Source of the DNA: Ulvibacter antarcticus
GTDB lineage: Bacteria; Bacteroidota; Bacteroidia; Flavobacteriales; Flavobacteriaceae
DNA length: 64,000 bases
Direction: 5' to 3'
Assembly: GCF_003688405.1 (NCBI RefSeq)
Contig: NZ_REFC01000011.1
Coordinates: 372,001 to 436,000 of the forward strand
Below are positions 53,070-62,828 of the stretch, piece after piece; the stretch's first letter is position 1; each line of letters begins with the position of its first letter. The position numbers and the translations under genes are program-made. The notes beneath the pieces are model-generated. The model saw nothing but the letters and a program-made list of their open reading frames with translations. It was not told the DNA's origin and did not search any database.

Positions 53070-54692
53070 TTACTTCAATATTTTCTGATATCGTTTTTCG
53101 TTGTTCAAAACCGAAACAGCCTCCAAAATTTCAGGATTATGTACGATTTGATAATTATATAAACCCTCACGGTAGAAATAACGCTTCAGAATCTCATCTG
53201 AAAGTAAGGACATAATCTCTGCTTTTTTAGCAACAACAGCCTTGTCCTTGGCCAAATCAACAGCAGCCATTAATTGGTTATAACTCGCAGCAATTTCAGT
53301 GTTTAGATCATCATCTTCCGCGCGACGAAGCGCTTCTGCAAATTCTTTCTCGGTTTCCGTCTCATATTCGAAGCTATTGTTCTTCAGAAAACGTATAAAT
53401 TTCTGAAATTCGGCTTCATCAAATTTAAAATTGTTCCAGTCGCTTAGTTCATGACCATAATAATATTCCGTGGCATAATCGAAAATAGCATTGTCTTTTA
53501 GCAAAGCCGTGGTCACCGGACTAAAAACAGCCGTTTCCAATTCAATATCAGGTAAAATTCCACCGCCGTCAAAAACGGTTCTACCCCCTTTAGTTTTGAA
53601 CGAATTGTATTCTTTGGCATCCTTACGAACCGGATCACCATTTTCATCGCGATTCCAGTAATCTAAAGCCTGAATACATCTTCCACTAGGCGTATAATAT
53701 CGAGAAATTGTAACCTTTAATTGAGTACCATAGGTTAGTTTTTTGGGACGTTGTACCAAGCCTTTTCCAAAACTTCTGGCACCCACAACTACAGCACGGT
53801 CCAAGTCTTGTAAGCCTCCTGAAACAATCTCACTGGCGGACGCACTTCGACCATTTACAAGAACAACCAGAGGAATTTCAGTATCTATAGGCTCGTTGCG
53901 GGTTTTATAGGTCTTGTTGTATTTTTCAATTACCGATTTCGTGGTCGTAATAACTTCGCCTTTGGGCACAAAAAGATTAACCACATCAATAGCTTCGTTT
54001 AAAAGTCCGCCGGGATTTCCTCTAAGATCTAAAATGATCTTCTTCGCTCCTTGAGTCTTTAATTCCTGAAGAGCCGCCTTGGTTTCGGAAGTAGTTTTAC
54101 GGTTGAATTTTGTAAGAACGATATACCCAATATCATTGTTAATAAGCTTAAAAAACGGAACCGCGTGAACATCGATAGCCTCCCTTGTAAGTGTTGTAAC
54201 ATTTGTTTTTCCTTGTCTTAGGTATGTAAGTTCTACTTTAGAGCCCGGAGCACCTTTTAGTAATTCTCCCGCATCATCTTCAAAATCTGATACGTTCACA
54301 GCGCCAATTTTAATAATTTCATCACCAGCCTTTAATCCTGCTTTATCTGCCGGATAATCTTTAAAAGGCTCCATGATAATGATCTTTTTATCTATCGTTC
54401 TGGCCGTCGCACCTATCCCGGTATACACCCCTGAATTGTTGATTCGTGCATCTTCCACTTGCTGCTCATTCCAATATACGGTATACGGATCGAGATCGTC
54501 CAGCATTCCTTTTATCGCTTTATCCATAAGGGTTGCAGGCGTTACCTCATCCACATAATTCATGTTTAATTCCTTATATAGGGTAGTAAAAATTTCAATC
54601 TGTTTGGCAATTTCAAAGAAATCACTTTTAAAACTCACAGTTGTCAAAAGGATTCCTAAGGCGAGAATGGGTAGTAATATTTTCTTTTTCAT
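53070..54692 (-). CDS. S41 family C-terminal processing peptidase (CtpA-like)
   Basis: A 540-residue secreted protease. N-terminal hydrophobic signal (about residues 3-20), then a PDZ domain (IIMEPFKDYPADKAGLKAGDEIIKIGA), then the S41 catalytic core: LVNGRSASASEIVSGGL with the nucleophile Ser and RSFGKGLVQ with the Lys. It probably trims periplasmic proteins in wall metabolism or stress. The C-terminal region is helical. The ATG at 54692 is chosen; an in-frame GTG at 54710 extends upstream. Confidence 0.92.
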   Translation of the reverse strand: MKKKILLPILALGILLTTVSFKSDFFEIAKQIEIFTTLYKELNMNYVDEVTPATLMDKAIKGMLDDLDPYTVYWNEQQVEDARINNSGVYTGIGATARTIDKKIIIMEPFKDYPADKAGLKAGDEIIKIGAVNVSDFEDDAGELLKGAPGSKVELTYLRQGKTNVTTLTREAIDVHAVPFFKLINNDIGYIVLTKFNRKTTSETKAALQELKTQGAKKIILDLRGNPGGLLNEAIDVVNLFVPKGEVITTTKSVIEKYNKTYKTRNEPIDTEIPLVVLVNGRSASASEIVSGGLQDLDRAVVVGARSFGKGLVQRPKKLTYGTQLKVTISRYYTPSGRCIQALDYWNRDENGDPVRKDAKEYNSFKTKGGRTVFDGGGILPDIELETAVFSPVTTALLKDNAIFDYATEYYYGHELSDWNNFKFDEAEFQKFIRFLKNNSFEYETETEKEFAEALRRAEDDDLNTEIAASYNQLMAAVDLAKDKAVVAKKAEIMSLLSDEILKRYFYREGLYNYQIVHNPEILEAVSVLNNEKRYQKILK

Positions 54693-54805
54693 AATGAGGT
54701 TTTTTAGCACCGATTTTAAAATAGGTGTTGATTTTTTTCCTTCGGAAGGAAACGAAACTGAATTACAATTTTTTTCTTGTGTACTTCGGAAGCGATTGAA
54801 ACTGA

Positions 54806-55636
54806 CTACTTTTTATTGCGTTTCAAGATTTTCCGAAGCACAAAAACAACTATCAATGCAACGACAAAAAGTGGCCAAAGGTATAAAACACCCAATAAAA
54901 ATACTGAAACACCATCCCATCCACCTTTAAGGGAATTGATCATTTTCTGACCATAGGATTGTGTAATTCCCGTTTCTGCAGTCAATTTATAAAATTCTAA
55001 GCTAATAGTACTCATGGAAACCCGGTTTTCGAGAAATTGCAAACGTCCTTGTTTGGCTTCGATCTCTTCCCGAATAGTAGAAAGCTCCCTTTCTATCTCC
55101 AGCATTTCCTTTACATTTTTAGCTTGTTTCAACAATTCAAGATAGCGGTTTTCGAGCTCACGCTTTGCTTTTAAACGAGCCTGTAGATCTACAAATTCTT
55201 CGGAAACATCCTGACGATTAATCTCCTTTTGATCGAAATACGAAACGCCTTCAGAAATACCATCAATAAAAATTTGAAAACTCTCTGTAGGTACTCTTAT
55301 CACCATATTCCGATACAATCTGTTATAGCTTTTCCCCGAATTATCACTTTGAATAAACCCTTTATACTGGCCCGCAACTTTTAAAATATTTGTTTGAGTT
55401 GCCTCCACATCTTTAGTTTCGAACACTAAGCGGGCGGTTTTAATGATTTTTTGTTCTTGAGGTGTTGGAACCAGACCTTGAGTAAAAGCGTCGTCTGAAG
55501 CTTCTATCATAGATACTTCCGATTCCGACATCTCTTTATGTGAAATTTCGTTTGTTTCTCCCAGAGGGCCGGGAGTGCTTGAGTTGTCGTTGCACGACAA
55601 AAGAATTACGAATAATAAAACACTAACTATTTTCAT
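54806..55636 (-). CDS. DUF4349 domain-containing lipoprotein
   Basis: A 276-residue protein. A lipoprotein signal peptide (VSVLLFVILLSC, lipobox Cys near residue 15) is followed by a DUF4349 domain (TARLVFETKDVEATQTNILK, YNRLYRNMVIRVPTESF), a coiled coil (DVSEEFVDLQARLKAKRELENRYL) and one C-terminal transmembrane helix (about residues 245-266) with a basic tail. This is the usual DUF4349 arrangement. Function unknown. It overlaps the rnpA stop by 14 bases. Confidence 0.85.
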   Translation of the reverse strand: MKIVSVLLFVILLSCNDNSSTPGPLGETNEISHKEMSESEVSMIEASDDAFTQGLVPTPQEQKIIKTARLVFETKDVEATQTNILKVAGQYKGFIQSDNSGKSYNRLYRNMVIRVPTESFQIFIDGISEGVSYFDQKEINRQDVSEEFVDLQARLKAKRELENRYLELLKQAKNVKEMLEIERELSTIREEIEAKQGRLQFLENRVSMSTISLEFYKLTAETGITQSYGQKMINSLKGGWDGVSVFLLGVLYLWPLFVVALIVVFVLRKILKRNKK

Positions 55637-55988
55637 CCTCTAATTTTTTAAGCAAGGCTATCATGGATTTTTCCAATTGAGCATATTGCGGTTTATCTTT
55701 ACCTACGAATAGAATGAGCAATGCAAAATTCTTGCCGCTATTTAACAAGTAATGAGGTTTTTGGAGACGGTAGACTTCGCGAAGTTGTCTTTTTATACGA
55801 TTTCTAGTTACTGCGAATTTAAAATTACGCTTTGGTACCGCAAACGCAGCTCTTGTTTTTTGAGTGTTTTCGAGAGGAATAAAAATAAACTTAATAGGAA
55901 ATTTTGAAAAAGACTTCCCCTCATCGAAAATTTGTGCGATGGTTTTTGAACTTTTTAGTTTTTCGGACGGAGGGAGACGAAAATTCAT
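55623..55988 (-). CDS. rnpA: Ribonuclease P protein component
   Basis: About 121 residues from the ATG at 55988 (an in-frame TTG upstream at 56003 is not needed). The protein subunit of RNase P aids the RNA in tRNA 5' processing. Seen: RLPPSEKLKSSKTIAQIFDEGK and the RNR motif VTRNRIKRQLREVYR near residues 56-70. Note that rpmH and dnaA are not beside it here. The next gene overlaps by 14 bases. Confidence 0.92.
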   Translation of the reverse strand: MNFRLPPSEKLKSSKTIAQIFDEGKSFSKFPIKFIFIPLENTQKTRAAFAVPKRNFKFAVTRNRIKRQLREVYRLQKPHYLLNSGKNFALLILFVGKDKPQYAQLEKSMIALLKKLEDENS

Positions 55989-56013
55989 TGGGTAAAGGTA
56001 CAATTTTAGGATA

Positions 56014-56050
56014 ATAAAAAACCCCGTAATCTATGGAGAACGGGGTTTTT
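56014..56050 (-). terminator. Rho-independent terminator between the M1 peptidase and rnpA
   Basis: AAACCCCGT / ACGGGGTTT stem with a 14-base loop, flanked by an A-run on the left and T-run on the right. On the minus strand it ends the S8-M1 peptidase transcript just before rnpA. Confidence 0.88.
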
Positions 56051-56068
56051 CAGAATTTAAAAAAAGAA

Positions 56069-57904
56069 TTATTGCTCTTCGTAAATGTTATTTTCAGGAT
56101 TGATATCTGCCATTCTAAGACTCGCGTCAATCATCATATTTCTTACTTTTTTACCATTGTTGATCTCGAAAACATATTCGGGATACGACCAGGCCCAATC
56201 ACTTAAGACAACCCGTGTAAGATTAGGAAATGGATTCGGTTTTTCGGCACGTGCCATTTGTAACGGAATGTAAAAAGACTCCTGAGAGCCGTCTTCATAC
56301 GTTACATAAAGATCGATAGGCATTGGCATTAGGCCATTTCTCCCTAGAGTTACCGTTGTTTTGTTGCCATCATTTACCACACTTTTTATTTCATAATCAA
56401 TAGTGTTAGTAGTTTGAGTCCAGTCTGTTAAATACCAACCCAATTCGAATCCTGAAACTTTTTCAGCAACTCGAATGAAGTCATTCGGCGTTGGGTGCTT
56501 AAATGCGAAATCTTTAAAATAACGTTTAATTGTTTTCTTTAAGTTCTCATTTCCTATTACATATCCCAATTGTGCCAAAAACACAGATCCTTTTGAATAG
56601 GCGGTGATTCCATATGCACGATTACTGGCATAGCGATCCGCCTGTGTCGATTGTGGTTGTTCTTTACCACTCGTGGCCAGATATAAATAACCTCTGTAAG
56701 AACCTGCATGAGGGTTAGGATTTTCCTCCTTCATAATCACGTTCATGGCTTCATCAGAAATATAGGAAGTGAAACCTTCGTCCATCCATTCGTGTTTAAG
56801 TTCGTTGGTAGCCAATAAGAATTGAAACCAAGAGTGAGCCATTTCATGTGCAGTTACACCAACCAAACTTTCAAACTTTCGGTTTCCGGTGATTAAAGTA
56901 CACATCCCATACTCCATTCCACCATCACCTCCTTGAATTACAGAGTACTGTTTGTATGGATAAGGACCAATGTTTTCATTGAAAAACACCATCATTTCGG
57001 CAGTTTTCGCTTGCAAATTTTTCCAATTCTCTTTTATCTCAGGATTGTCCTTATAGAAAAAATGAAGTTCAACATCATTCGGACCAGTAATCATATCATG
57101 AATATACTCGTTATCGGCAGCCCATGTAAAGTCATGTACATTGGGAGCTACAAAATGCCAGGTATATTTGCCTTTTTTAGGCTTCATGGTCTTTTGTCCT
57201 GGTAATGAATAACCGTGTCCAACGGCTGCAGGATTTTGTAAATATCCGGTACCTCCAATAGTATAGTTTTCATCAATTGTAATGGTCACATCAAAGTCAC
57301 CCCAAACACCGTGAAATTCACGTCCGATGTAGGGATCGGCATGCCATCCTTCGAAATCGTATTCGGCCAATTTAGGGTACCATTGTGCCATAGACAAAGC
57401 AACTCCTTCGGCATTATCGCGACCACTTCTTCGTATCTGAAGTGGAACTTGTGCATCCCATTCCATTTTGAAAGTAGTACTTGCTCCGGGTAAAATAGAT
57501 TTGTTCAAACTTACTTCAAGTACAGTTCCAACTACTTCATAATCTAAAGCAACTCCATCTTGAGTTAAAGAAAGTGGTTTGATAAAGCCAATTTCCGAAG
57601 GCATTAACTTCGCAATACGATCTGCTACTCGACCATCAGGATCTTCGATGGTTCGCGAACGAACATCCATCTCACTTCCCGGTTGAAAAGCATTAAAATA
57701 CAAGTGATAAAAAACCCTGTTTAAAGTATCGGGTGAATTATTCGTGTACACTAATTCCTGTTTTCCTTTATACTGATGGGTTTTCACATCCATATCGATT
57801 TCCATCTTGTAATCGACTTTTTGTTGCCAGTAAGAGAAATTATTTTGTGCAACAGCCGGAGCCATTAGCACTATTGTTAATATACTGCTTAAAAGTAATT
57901 TCAT
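56069..57904 (-). CDS. M1 family metallopeptidase
   Basis: A 611-residue secreted aminopeptidase-type protein. Signal peptide residues 1-20. The zinc motif is HEMAH (353-357) with the third ligand Glu at 376 (HEWMDEGF), giving HExxH-x18-E. The exopeptidase motif is GGMEYGM (residues 328-334), in place of the classical GAMEN. A beta-rich C-terminal part (from about 510) has TVTLGRNGLMPMPIDLYV. It overlaps the upstream S8 stop by one base (TAATG), so the two secreted peptidases are likely co-translated. Confidence 0.9.
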   Translation of the reverse strand: MKLLLSSILTIVLMAPAVAQNNFSYWQQKVDYKMEIDMDVKTHQYKGKQELVYTNNSPDTLNRVFYHLYFNAFQPGSEMDVRSRTIEDPDGRVADRIAKLMPSEIGFIKPLSLTQDGVALDYEVVGTVLEVSLNKSILPGASTTFKMEWDAQVPLQIRRSGRDNAEGVALSMAQWYPKLAEYDFEGWHADPYIGREFHGVWGDFDVTITIDENYTIGGTGYLQNPAAVGHGYSLPGQKTMKPKKGKYTWHFVAPNVHDFTWAADNEYIHDMITGPNDVELHFFYKDNPEIKENWKNLQAKTAEMMVFFNENIGPYPYKQYSVIQGGDGGMEYGMCTLITGNRKFESLVGVTAHEMAHSWFQFLLATNELKHEWMDEGFTSYISDEAMNVIMKEENPNPHAGSYRGYLYLATSGKEQPQSTQADRYASNRAYGITAYSKGSVFLAQLGYVIGNENLKKTIKRYFKDFAFKHPTPNDFIRVAEKVSGFELGWYLTDWTQTTNTIDYEIKSVVNDGNKTTVTLGRNGLMPMPIDLYVTYEDGSQESFYIPLQMARAEKPNPFPNLTRVVLSDWAWSYPEYVFEINNGKKVRNMMIDASLRMADINPENNIYEEQ

Positions 57905-59571
57905 TATTTAGACATTTTATCAGCCATAATCAAGGCGTTGTAAAGATTTACCATTTTTCCAGACTTCGAAATATTCGAAAAGTTGTCCTGGTTTGAAGGG
58001 TCACCACCAAGAATAACAGGTGAGTTTGATGATAATCCGCTATTCATTAAGATCTGCTTCACTTGTTTTGCTGAAAGGTTTGGGTATTGAGACCTTACAA
58101 CTGCGGCAACACCAGCTACTGCTGGAGAAGCCATAGAAGTTCCCTGTAAGTATTCGTAAGTATTTAAAGGAGTTGAAGACCAGATTTTTACACCTGGAGC
58201 AAAAGCGTCTACATTCGATTTTCCAAAGTTAGAAAAGGTCGCTACCAATTCACTTCCGTATTTATAATTGAGAGCTCCAATTGTGATAAAAGTATCACCC
58301 ATTTCAGCTCCGGTACCTTCTTGATCGTTCGGATAAACTTGTTTAGCATCTAAATTGATTCCTTCATTTCCAGCAGCGTTAACAATTAACACATCCTTTG
58401 AAGAAGCATATTTTATAGCATCCCAAACCCATTCAGGATGAGGAGAATAATATTTTCCGAAGCTGGTATTAATCACTTTTGCGCCATTATCTACTGCATA
58501 TCGAATTGCGAGTGCGATGTCCTTATCGTACTCATCACCGTCAGGAACAGCACGAACTACCATGATTTCAACATTGTTTGCTACACCGTCCATTCCAATA
58601 CCGTTGTTACGTTGTGCAGCGATAATTCCTGCTACGTGAGTTCCATGTTTAGCATCTTCTTTTTTAGGATCTGGTCCGTCAACATCGTTGTTACCGTAAT
58701 ATTTGTCATTTATATCTTCTGGATTATCTCCCAATACACTTCTAAAATTAGATGTCATACTAAAGTGAGAATCAAGTCTTCCACCAAAATATTCAATCCC
58801 TCCTTCAAGTTGTTCAATTACTTCCGGAACACTGCCACCAAAGCTCAGCATTTGCGTTAAGCTTGCGATTTGCTGTTGTTCCTCTTCCGAAGCATTTGTA
58901 ATAGCATTTAAGTCTTTTGTAGTATAATCTGCTTTCCCTAATTTTTTAGTAATAGCGGCATGAGCCGGCTTTACCTGCGAAAGTATCTGTTCGTAACGCG
59001 CTTGATTAGCCATTGCCTCCTGAGCGTCTTTTTCGTATTCGGCCATTGCTTGTTGGTACATCGCGAATTCGGCTCTATCTGAAGCTCCAATAGAACTGTC
59101 AGTTTTTCCTTCATATTTTGGCTTAAGTTTCTTTATGATACGAACATACTCCATATTCTCGGCTACAATATCACCAAGAAAATTCCAGCCATGAATATCG
59201 TCTACGTATCCATTTTTATCATCATCTATACCATTTCCGGCTATCTCCTTTGGATTAGTCCAGATTATATTTTTAAGGTCTTCATGTTCGATATCAATAC
59301 CACTATCAATTACTGCAACAATTACTTTCTGTCCCGTTCTTTTACTTAAGATTTCGTTATACGCCCTGTCAACACTCATTCCTGGAATAGTGTCTCGTAA
59401 AAGGTCGAATGCGCCCCATTTTTTGGTTTGAGATTCCGTTAAAGGAGCCACTTTCAATGGAAGCGTGTCTATATTAGCAATAGGAGTTGAAATAATGGGA
59501 GCTACACCTCCACCACAACTGGTAATAATTGCAGCAGCGGCTACAAGCAATGCAGATTTGAAAATTTTCAT
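57904..59571 (-). CDS. S8 (subtilisin) family peptidase, lipoprotein
   Basis: A 555-residue secreted serine protease. Lipoprotein signal peptide with Cys at about residue 19. The catalytic triad is Asp89 (AVIDSGIDIEHEDL), His309 (HGTHVAG) and Ser479 (GTSMASPAVAG). The gap between Asp and His is about 220 residues, with a charged helical insert (about residues 140-270) rather than the usual short connection. The next gene is the M1 peptidase, overlapping by one base. Confidence 0.92.
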   Translation of the reverse strand: MKIFKSALLVAAAAIITSCGGGVAPIISTPIANIDTLPLKVAPLTESQTKKWGAFDLLRDTIPGMSVDRAYNEILSKRTGQKVIVAVIDSGIDIEHEDLKNIIWTNPKEIAGNGIDDDKNGYVDDIHGWNFLGDIVAENMEYVRIIKKLKPKYEGKTDSSIGASDRAEFAMYQQAMAEYEKDAQEAMANQARYEQILSQVKPAHAAITKKLGKADYTTKDLNAITNASEEEQQQIASLTQMLSFGGSVPEVIEQLEGGIEYFGGRLDSHFSMTSNFRSVLGDNPEDINDKYYGNNDVDGPDPKKEDAKHGTHVAGIIAAQRNNGIGMDGVANNVEIMVVRAVPDGDEYDKDIALAIRYAVDNGAKVINTSFGKYYSPHPEWVWDAIKYASSKDVLIVNAAGNEGINLDAKQVYPNDQEGTGAEMGDTFITIGALNYKYGSELVATFSNFGKSNVDAFAPGVKIWSSTPLNTYEYLQGTSMASPAVAGVAAVVRSQYPNLSAKQVKQILMNSGLSSNSPVILGGDPSNQDNFSNISKSGKMVNLYNALIMADKMSK

Positions 59572-59582
59572 AAGATTCTTAA

Positions 59583-60476
59583 TTAATTAAAAAGTTCGCT
59601 AAAAGTAAATGATTCATTCAGTCTTACACCTTTTTCAGTGTGTTTAACTGTAATTATTTGATTATGAGCATCATGCTCTAGAAATAAATAGTAATTATTG
59701 TCGGCAGCCTTATTCAGAAAAATCTCCTTTTCGGGCATGGTTAATAAAGGTCTGGTATCGTATCCCATCACAAAAGGAAGGGGTAAATGTCCGGCGGTAG
59801 GTAATAGATCTGCCATAAAAGCAACAGTTTTACCTTTATAATTGATTTGGGGTATCATTTGCTTTTCGGTATGTCCGTTTGCAAAGAAAATACTGAAATC
59901 CATTTCTTTTGCTTCGGAAAAATTCGCATCTCCATTGTTTTTTTCCGAAGAAAGAAAACTATGTGCATCGCCTACAAAACGCAGTTGACCACTCTCTTGC
60001 ATAGGAAGAATGTTCTCTTTCAGAAAAGAAGCCTGCTCACGACGATTCGGCTTGGTTGCCCATTCCCAATGACGTTCATTACTCCAATAAGTAGCATTTT
60101 TAAAAGCTGGTTCGTAGCCGGTTCTATCTTTATTCCATTGTACGCTTCCACCACAATGATCAAAATGAAGGTGCGTCATAAAAACATCGGTTATATCATC
60201 TCGATGAAAACCATGTTTTTTTAAAGAGTCATCGATATTGAAATCACCCCATTGGAAATAATAACCAAAGAATTTATCACTTTGCTTATTTCCCATACCG
60301 GTGTCGATAAGAGTTAGGCGATCGCCGTTTTCAATTAGTAAACAGCGGGCTGCAATATCGATCATATTATTGCTATCTGCAGGATTGGTTCTGGACCAAA
60401 GGGACTTCGGAACAACACCAAACATGGCGCCTCCATCTAATTTAAAATTCCCCGCTTCAATTGGATATAACTTCAT
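59583..60476 (-). CDS. MBL-fold metallo-hydrolase
   Basis: A 297-residue protein of the metallo-beta-lactamase superfamily, from the ATG at 60476 (an in-frame TTG lies upstream at 60497). Seen: LTLIDTGMGNKQSDKFF, THLHFDHCGG (HxHxDH), FANGHTEKQMIPQI with the third His, and FMADLLPTAGHLPLPFVMGYD. The family includes lactonases, hydrolases and oxidoreductases. No membrane segment. It lies 11 bp upstream of the S8 gene on the same strand, but its role there is unknown. Confidence 0.88.
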   Translation of the reverse strand: MKLYPIEAGNFKLDGGAMFGVVPKSLWSRTNPADSNNMIDIAARCLLIENGDRLTLIDTGMGNKQSDKFFGYYFQWGDFNIDDSLKKHGFHRDDITDVFMTHLHFDHCGGSVQWNKDRTGYEPAFKNATYWSNERHWEWATKPNRREQASFLKENILPMQESGQLRFVGDAHSFLSSEKNNGDANFSEAKEMDFSIFFANGHTEKQMIPQINYKGKTVAFMADLLPTAGHLPLPFVMGYDTRPLLTMPEKEIFLNKAADNNYYLFLEHDAHNQIITVKHTEKGVRLNESFTFSELFN

Positions 60477-60638
60477 CTTCAATATTAGAAGTCGCAAAAT
60501 ACTAAAACTGTTGTAAATGAGGTAGGACGTTAAGGGTTTATTAAGAAAAAAGAACGTCCCAACGCCCTATAAAAACGCAATAATGAAATATTTTCTTTCC
60601 GAAGAGAACAAAAACAATCGAGAAAATTTGAAAACTAG

Positions 60639-62828
60639 TTAAGGAATTACTTCTCGCAGTCTTCTGCCAAAATCATATAAAGCTTTGATTTCTTTCACAC
60701 CCGCGACACGTTCTTTACCAAAAACAAGCAGTGAAGCTCCATTCGATTCTACGTGATAATAGGGATTGCTTTCAAAAAATTGAACGATTTTATCACTAAA
60801 AAACATCTGAATTTCGGTGCGATTTTCACCTAGCAGATAAAAGCGCTTTGAGAAGTCACTATGATTGTGAATAGGAATATCTGCAAATCCGGCCAATGCA
60901 TAAACCCGCTCCAAAAACCCCTCCCTGTCAAGTGTAAACTGTGGAATTTCATGATTCAATTTTATATGAAGCATAGTAGTTTTTACATTTTCCTTGGCTA
61001 TAAATTCTCCTTCTGAATAATTGATATCAAAAATACGAAATGTGTTTTCTGTATTAAACAAACGGTTGTAAACGTTTTCAACTTTTTTAGTTCTAAAAAA
61101 ATGAAAATTATCTAAAAAATGTGAATTCTGTGTCTTTTCTGATTCGTAATTAAGATTGAAATTGTCTGCTATTTCCTGAAGTGTTTTTTGCCTTTTCGTT
61201 AAATTACTCGTCAGGAATCCCAAGTCCGGGATCATTCTTCGCTGTGCAAAAGGATGGTTTGAATCTGCTCCATGAAGATCCAGACCAATCAATTCGAAAT
61301 GACCGCCTCTTTTTAAGAACAGATCTTGATATCCATGAAGGTTTTCCATTACCGTGTGATCCACAAATTCGCAAATTGAAAAATCGACCACCACATCGGC
61401 ACTTTCTGGAATGGCATTGAGCTTTTCTTTTAGTTTATAATAATTAAGAAAGCTGCAAAAATGTTTTACACTTAGATAGTAATTACCATTTTCCTCCCGG
61501 TACATAAGGACATTTGGTTTTAAGACATTTCTAAAAAACATCTGAAAACTTCTGTTCACGAGAATATGGAGGATAAATGTAACTAATACTCCGGCTGCTA
61601 TACCTGTGATTAAATCCACAAATAGAGTGACAAATAGCGTTACGAAGAATATTATTAGCTGTTCTTTTCCCACAGAAAATATCTTCCGAATCAACTTTGG
61701 AGACGCTAATTTGTATCCAGTATATACTAAAATCGCCATTAACGCAGGTAATGGAATCCGCGTTAATTGGGTTGAAAACAACGCTATGAAAAGTATAAGA
61801 AACAGGGCATGTGCCATGTTCGAAGATCGGTTAGTACCTCCGTTATTAGCGTTCACCGAACTTCGGGCAATTACGGTGACTACATTAAGACCTCCTAAAA
61901 AACCACTCCCTATGGTTGCCAGTCCTAGGGCCTTGAGATCACGATTTACGTTGGACCTCCTTTTAAGCGGATCGAGTTTATCCACCGCTTTTATGCTTAA
62001 TAAAGACTCTATACTCGCAATTAAGGTTAAAGCGAAAACACTGGCCCAAAAGGGGATGGTTGCAAAAAGTCCAAATTGCGGTGTTGGCAAATCTGATATA
62101 ATTTCATTGGCCGAAGGAATTCCCGAAAGCATGTATATAGGAGATATGGGATTGGGTTGTTGTAAAATATATTCGTAGTAATAACTAAATCCGATAGTAA
62201 TAATAACGATCCACATTGGAGCAGGAATCAGCTGCAGGTATTTATTGCGAATACGGGCATAAAATATCATGATAAGCAAGGAAATCACTCCTACGATAGC
62301 GGCATAAATAAGACCTTTATCCTGAAAGTGGATTACCGTTAGTAAGGTTTCAGGAATAGCAATTAAATAATCAATACTCGCTTCCAAAGACAACTTATTT
62401 GCAAGCATAATATGAAACTGTTTCCCTAAAATTATTAATCCAATTGCAGCCAACATCCCTTGAATGGCAGAGGAAGGGAAGAAATCTGCTAACTTTCCCA
62501 TTCGTAAAAAGCCTAATAAGATCATCACTACACCCGAGCAAATAATCGCGGCATAAGCGCCTTCTAAACCAAGTGTGGTTACGGCAACAAGCACAACACC
62601 AACCATTCCGTTCCCGGGACCGGTAATTGTAATATGACTGCCTCCTAGTATCGATACGACCAACCCTCCAACCACAGCAGTGATAATCCCGGCGATAGGT
62701 GGTGCTTCACTAGCCATCGCTAATCCCAAACCAAGTGGGAGCGCGATAAGGCTTACTACAAACCCCGAGAATATATTTTTTGGGAGTGTACTTAGAAAAA
62801 CTTTTATGGAGCTTTGTTTTTTACTCAT
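60639..62828 (-). CDS. SulP family inorganic anion transporter with STAS domain
   Basis: A 729-residue transporter: about eleven transmembrane helices in residues 15-430 (FSGFVVSLIALPLGLGLAMA near the start, IAGIITAVVGGLVVSILGG), then a STAS domain (ADVVVDFSICEFVDHTVMENL near 475) and a further 180-residue C-terminal extension. SulP proteins move sulfate, bicarbonate or other anions with sodium or by exchange. The substrate is unknown. Its ATG overlaps the stop of the upstream universal stress protein by 4 bases. Confidence 0.88.
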   Translation of the reverse strand: MSKKQSSIKVFLSTLPKNIFSGFVVSLIALPLGLGLAMASEAPPIAGIITAVVGGLVVSILGGSHITITGPGNGMVGVVLVAVTTLGLEGAYAAIICSGVVMILLGFLRMGKLADFFPSSAIQGMLAAIGLIILGKQFHIMLANKLSLEASIDYLIAIPETLLTVIHFQDKGLIYAAIVGVISLLIMIFYARIRNKYLQLIPAPMWIVIITIGFSYYYEYILQQPNPISPIYMLSGIPSANEIISDLPTPQFGLFATIPFWASVFALTLIASIESLLSIKAVDKLDPLKRRSNVNRDLKALGLATIGSGFLGGLNVVTVIARSSVNANNGGTNRSSNMAHALFLILFIALFSTQLTRIPLPALMAILVYTGYKLASPKLIRKIFSVGKEQLIIFFVTLFVTLFVDLITGIAAGVLVTFILHILVNRSFQMFFRNVLKPNVLMYREENGNYYLSVKHFCSFLNYYKLKEKLNAIPESADVVVDFSICEFVDHTVMENLHGYQDLFLKRGGHFELIGLDLHGADSNHPFAQRRMIPDLGFLTSNLTKRQKTLQEIADNFNLNYESEKTQNSHFLDNFHFFRTKKVENVYNRLFNTENTFRIFDINYSEGEFIAKENVKTTMLHIKLNHEIPQFTLDREGFLERVYALAGFADIPIHNHSDFSKRFYLLGENRTEIQMFFSDKIVQFFESNPYYHVESNGASLLVFGKERVAGVKEIKALYDFGRRLREVIP

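Noticed and set aside
58438-58860. A 140-codon open frame on the plus strand inside the S8 peptidase gene
   Set aside because: Antisense to the catalytic core; composition is that of a shadow frame with many Cys and Ile.
60524-60561. Inverted repeat GGACGTT ... AACGTCC between the SulP and MBL genes
   Set aside because: 7-bp stem with a long loop and no T-run on either side; too weak to call a terminator.
61606-62178. A 190-codon open frame on the plus strand inside the SulP gene
   Set aside because: It is antisense to a clear transporter gene and shows no recognisable domain.
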